Shown piece by piece: positions 61,250-64,000 of a stretch of DNA of 64,000 nucleotides. The stretch's first letter is position 1. Every line of letters begins with the position of its first letter. The notes beneath the pieces are model-generated. The model worked only from the letters and a program-made list of their open reading frames with translations, was not told the origin of the DNA and made no database searches. Position numbers and translations under genes: made by a program. The stretch comes from JANLUX01 sp031366005 (GTDB taxonomy: Bacteria > Bacteroidota > Bacteroidia > AKYH767-A > OLB10): the NCBI GenBank assembly GCA_031366005.1, contig JANLZB010000013.1:52341-116340 (forward strand), given 5' to 3'.

Positions 61250-61672
61250 TTTAGTTTCTTCTTTTGAAATAAGTTTAAACTGTGATTTGTTTTCCCATAT
61301 CTATAATAAATATTCTTAATACAATTAACCATTGCAAGATTTTTATATTAACAGTCCTTTTGTATAGAAAGTCTTAAGCATGTGCTTTTAAGACTTTACA
61401 CTTGAATACAAATAAATTTTTTAAGATGCAGAAGAGGATAAATACCTGCTGACTGCAAGTATATGAAATAATCATCTTATTTGCAAGAGGTAAGTTATAC
61501 ATTTTTATTTAAATTTTTCAGTTCAATATGACTATCAATTCAAACAATTAATAAGTCTTTAATACGCTTCGGATAATTTTGAAATCTTATACCTAATCAT
61601 TCTCTGAAAACTACTATAAGTCATTTTACCTTCTATGTTTTCCTTTCAACTAAAAATAGTGCAATTGTTCTT
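61250..61672. other. Intergenic region between two giant genes
   Basis: About 420 AT-rich bases upstream of the 2068-residue protein gene. No RNA, repeat or clear TAnnTTTG element was seen; it must hold that gene's promoter. Confidence 0.45.
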
Positions 61673-61719
61673 TTTTATAAAAAGAAAGAGTCCCAAAACC
61701 TTGCGGCCGGGACTCTTTC
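61673..61719 (-). terminator. Rho-independent terminator for the gene at 61751
   Basis: On the minus strand GAAAGAGTCCC, 14-base loop containing CGGCCGC, GGGACTCTTTC followed by TTTTT. The stem is 11 bases. Confidence 0.88.
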
Positions 61720-61750
61720 AAAATAATGTTTAATTATTTTATCGGTAAGA

Positions 61751-64000
61751 TTACTCTACCACTATTCGTATTTGTTCATTAGCATCTCCCATTTGGAAGT
61801 GAAGCATGTAGATGCCTTTTGCCAGATTATTGACATTAAGTTCTAAATGATTCTCTCCATTAGTAGCAGTATTTACATCGCTATAAACCATACGTCCTGT
61901 CATATCCATCAGTTTGATATTGTACTGCTGGTTTTCAGTACTGTTAAAGTTTACATTCAACAGGTCTTTAACAGGATTCGGATAAGCCACTACCGAAGTA
62001 ATAGAACCGTTATCAGATAATCTGCAGGTATAAACATTAACCGTTAACGTTCTTGTGATTGAGGTTCCGCATGCATTAGTGGCTGTCACTGATACGGTTT
62101 TTGTACCTGTGGTTAACCATTGTACGTATATCTCATCATCTCCCTGATTGGTAAATGTTGCACTGCCTGCAGGGGAAATAGTCCATGTCCAATATGCAAC
62201 TGACGCGTCATCACAGGTTTCATATTTCCAGGTATAATTTGTGCCTTTACATGCTGAAGTGTAACCTGTGATAGCACAAGGTTGAGCCGGAGTAGTAATG
62301 CCCTTAACACCTTTGGATTTGTAGTTAGAGGCGCCTTTGCAATTGGAAGCATTAACTTTTACCGTTCCTGAACTAAAGGTCGTAGAAGCACTTACCGTTA
62401 TAGAAGTTGTTCCCTGACCTGATGTAATCGTCAGACCTGAGGTTACAACCCAATTATAGCTAGTTGCATAGGTTACAGCAGCAATTGAGTATGTAGCTGT
62501 ACCGCCTTTACAAATTGAGCCTGGTCCTGTAATTGCACCTGGAGTAGCAGGTTTATATGTAGGTACATTAACAGACTTACAGCTAAAGCCACTTGAACAA
62601 GTTCCACTGTTAGCTTTTACACAAATGTTGCCACCTGCATAAGTGCTGCTGAAAGTAACGGTTATACTGATAGTTCCTTGTCCTGCAGTAATTGTAGCGC
62701 CATTTGTTCCAGTTGGTACAGTCCATGTATAAGATGTTGCACCAGCTACTGCAGCAATGCTATAAGTAACATTAGTTTGTCCTTTACAAACCCATGTTAA
62801 CCCTGTAATTGCTCCAGGAGTAGCAGGAGCTGTACAGCCACCACAACCAACTATTGGTGTATGATAAATACCTGTCACAGGATCACAACCGTCAGTTGTA
62901 CAAGCATTGTTATCATTTGTGTTCACAGGAGTGTGAGTAATATTTCCTGTTGCAGGATCACAAGCATCTGTAGTACAAACATTGTTATCGTTTGTATTTA
63001 CTGGGGTATGGAATACACCCGTTGAAGGATCACAACCATCTGTAGTACAAGCGTTATTATCGTTTGTATTTACTGCAGTATGTGTAATGTTTCCTGTTGC
63101 AGGATCACATGCATCTGTTGTACACACATTGTTATCATTTGTATTAACAGGGGTATGAGTAATCGCACCTGTTGAAGGATCACAAGCATCTGTTGTACAT
63201 GCATTGTTATCATTTGTGTTAACAGCATTATGATATACACCAGTTACAGGATCACAACCGTCTGTTGTACAAGCGTTGTTATCATTTGTATTTACTGGAG
63301 TGTGGAATACACCTGTTGAAGGATTACAACCATCAGTTGTACAAACATTATTGTCATCAGTATTTACAGGATTATGGAATACTCCGGTAACAGGGTCACA
63401 ACCATCAGTCGTACAAGCGTTATTATCGTTTGTAGATACTGGAGTGTGGAAAACACCTGTCGAAGGATCACAACCATCAGTTGTACAAACATTGTTATCA
63501 TTTGTATTTACTGGATTATGGAAGACTCCGGTTACAGGATCACAACCATCTGTAGTACAAGCATTGTTATCGTTTGTATTCACAGGAGTGTGGAATACAC
63601 CTGTTGAAGGATCACAACCATCAGTTGTACAAACATTGTTATCGTTTGTATTTACAGGAGTATGAGTAACAGCACCTGTTGAAGGATCACAAGCATCTGT
63701 AGTACAAGCGTTGTTGTCATTTGTATTTACTGGAGTGTGTGAAACACCGGTTACAGGATCACAAGCATCTGTAGTACAAGCGTTGTTATCGTTTGTATTT
63801 ACTGGCGTATGGAATACACCGGTTGAAGGATCACAACCATCTGTTGTACAAGCGTTGTTATCATTTGTATTTACAGCTGTATGAGTAATTACTCCTGTTG
63901 AAGGATCACAAGCATCTGTAGTACAAGCGTTATTATCATTTGTATTTACTGGAGTATGGAATACTCCGGTTGAAGGATCACAACCATCTGTTGTACAAGC
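61751..64000 (-). CDS. Cys/Asp-repeat surface protein with T9SS type A domain (5' end outside window)
   Basis: The frame is open to the right edge, so the N-terminus is missing; 749 residues are visible. They start with at least 16 tandem repeats of 24-25 residues, NTNDNNACTTDGCDPVTGVFHTPV, each with two Cys and an Asp/Asn-rich NDNN and CDP part that could bind calcium. Three PKD/Ig-like domains follow (beginning ATPGAITGLTWVCKG, ATPGAITGPGSICKG, AQPCAITGYTSACKG). The last 80 or so residues are a T9SS type A sorting domain (VVAYPNPVKDLLNVNF, IKLMDMTGRMVY, LAKGIYMLHFQ). It should be exported by the type IX system and act at the surface. Function unknown. Confidence 0.88.
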   Translation of the reverse strand, partial: ACTTDGCDPSTGVFHTPVNTNDNNACTTDACDPSTGVITHTAVNTNDNNACTTDGCDPSTGVFHTPVNTNDNNACTTDACDPVTGVSHTPVNTNDNNACTTDACDPSTGAVTHTPVNTNDNNVCTTDGCDPSTGVFHTPVNTNDNNACTTDGCDPVTGVFHNPVNTNDNNVCTTDGCDPSTGVFHTPVSTNDNNACTTDGCDPVTGVFHNPVNTDDNNVCTTDGCNPSTGVFHTPVNTNDNNACTTDGCDPVTGVYHNAVNTNDNNACTTDACDPSTGAITHTPVNTNDNNVCTTDACDPATGNITHTAVNTNDNNACTTDGCDPSTGVFHTPVNTNDNNVCTTDACDPATGNITHTPVNTNDNNACTTDGCDPVTGIYHTPIVGCGGCTAPATPGAITGLTWVCKGQTNVTYSIAAVAGATSYTWTVPTGTNGATITAGQGTISITVTFSSTYAGGNICVKANSGTCSSGFSCKSVNVPTYKPATPGAITGPGSICKGGTATYSIAAVTYATSYNWVVTSGLTITSGQGTTSITVSASTTFSSGTVKVNASNCKGASNYKSKGVKGITTPAQPCAITGYTSACKGTNYTWKYETCDDASVAYWTWTISPAGSATFTNQGDDEIYVQWLTTGTKTVSVTATNACGTSITRTLTVNVYTCRLSDNGSITSVVAYPNPVKDLLNVNFNSTENQQYNIKLMDMTGRMVYSDVNTATNGENHLELNVNNLAKGIYMLHFQMGDANEQIRIVVE
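62850..64000 (-). repeat. Tandem array of 72/75-base coding repeats, continuing past the edge
   Basis: Sixteen units are visible, two lengths (24 or 25 codons) depending on GVFHTP versus GAITHTP endings. Units with ACTTDGC and ACTTDAC are mixed. DNA identity between units is high, so the array is prone to slippage and to assembly error. Confidence 0.92.

Noticed and set aside
63276..63665. Plus-strand open frame of 129 codons in the Cys repeat region
   Set aside because: Antisense of the NTNDNNACTTDGC array; it exists only because the repeat has no stop in that frame.
62850..64000. CRISPR array
   Set aside because: The units are contiguous coding repeats of 72/75 bases with no spacers, inside a surface protein frame.

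Overview
The window is a chromosomal segment of an AT-rich Bacteroidota bacterium, probably a free-living, uncultured or Chitinophagales-like lineage; the exact rank cannot be read from the sequence. The evidence is the type IX secretion (T9SS) sorting domains, gliding-motility-type C-termini, giant Ig/SprB-repeat surface proteins, a TonB receptor with HmuY-like partners, an OmpH pair behind BamA, a small THX ribosomal protein, and -7 elements of the TAnnTTTG type that Bacteroidota use.

Layout. 1-3.2 kb: the end of a TonB-dependent receptor with two HmuY-like proteins (one lipoprotein, one T9SS-secreted), probably for haem or metal uptake. 3.4-10.7 kb: housekeeping and envelope genes (tdk, an outer-membrane protein, uppS, bamA, two OmpH/Skp chaperones, murI). 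10.7-12.3 kb: a small barrel protein and an unrecognised protein on the minus strand. 12.3-16.8 kb: an accessory island holding a fused restriction-modification enzyme and a small partner, bordered on both sides by noncoding DNA full of short palindromic elements. 16.8-21.8 kb: a minus-strand operon coaX - outer-membrane protein - lptC - small membrane protein - ppiD. 22-28.9 kb: tRNA-Phe, a single-domain response regulator, an unrecognised helical protein, an AsmA-like protein, a histidine kinase and an ORF6N protein. 28.9-37.5 kb: hemW, a cyclase-family enzyme, THX, purQ, a DUF1571/LysM protein, nadD-gmk-yicC, a DMT permease, an ArsC/Spx-like protein and metF.

37.5-64 kb: a surface-protein region. 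It has a T9SS type B Ig-repeat protein, an ECF sigma factor paired with a membrane protein that carries a periplasmic PKD domain and a gliding-type C-terminus, lepA, a double ABC ATPase, and then three very large minus-strand surface proteins. The 2750-residue and 2068-residue proteins share a C-terminal module and lack the usual T9SS tail. The 2068-residue protein has 19 tandem 68-residue repeats. The third protein runs off the right edge, carries at least 16 Cys/Asp-rich 24-25-residue repeats, and ends in a T9SS type A domain.

The most unusual signals are: three back-to-back near-perfect palindromes inside the coding sequence of the restriction enzyme; matching palindrome families on both sides of that island; the sigma factor / sorting-domain membrane protein pair; the shared non-T9SS C-terminal module; and a class of intergenic DNA built from short repeated words, which in one place appears to have become the N-terminus of lptC.
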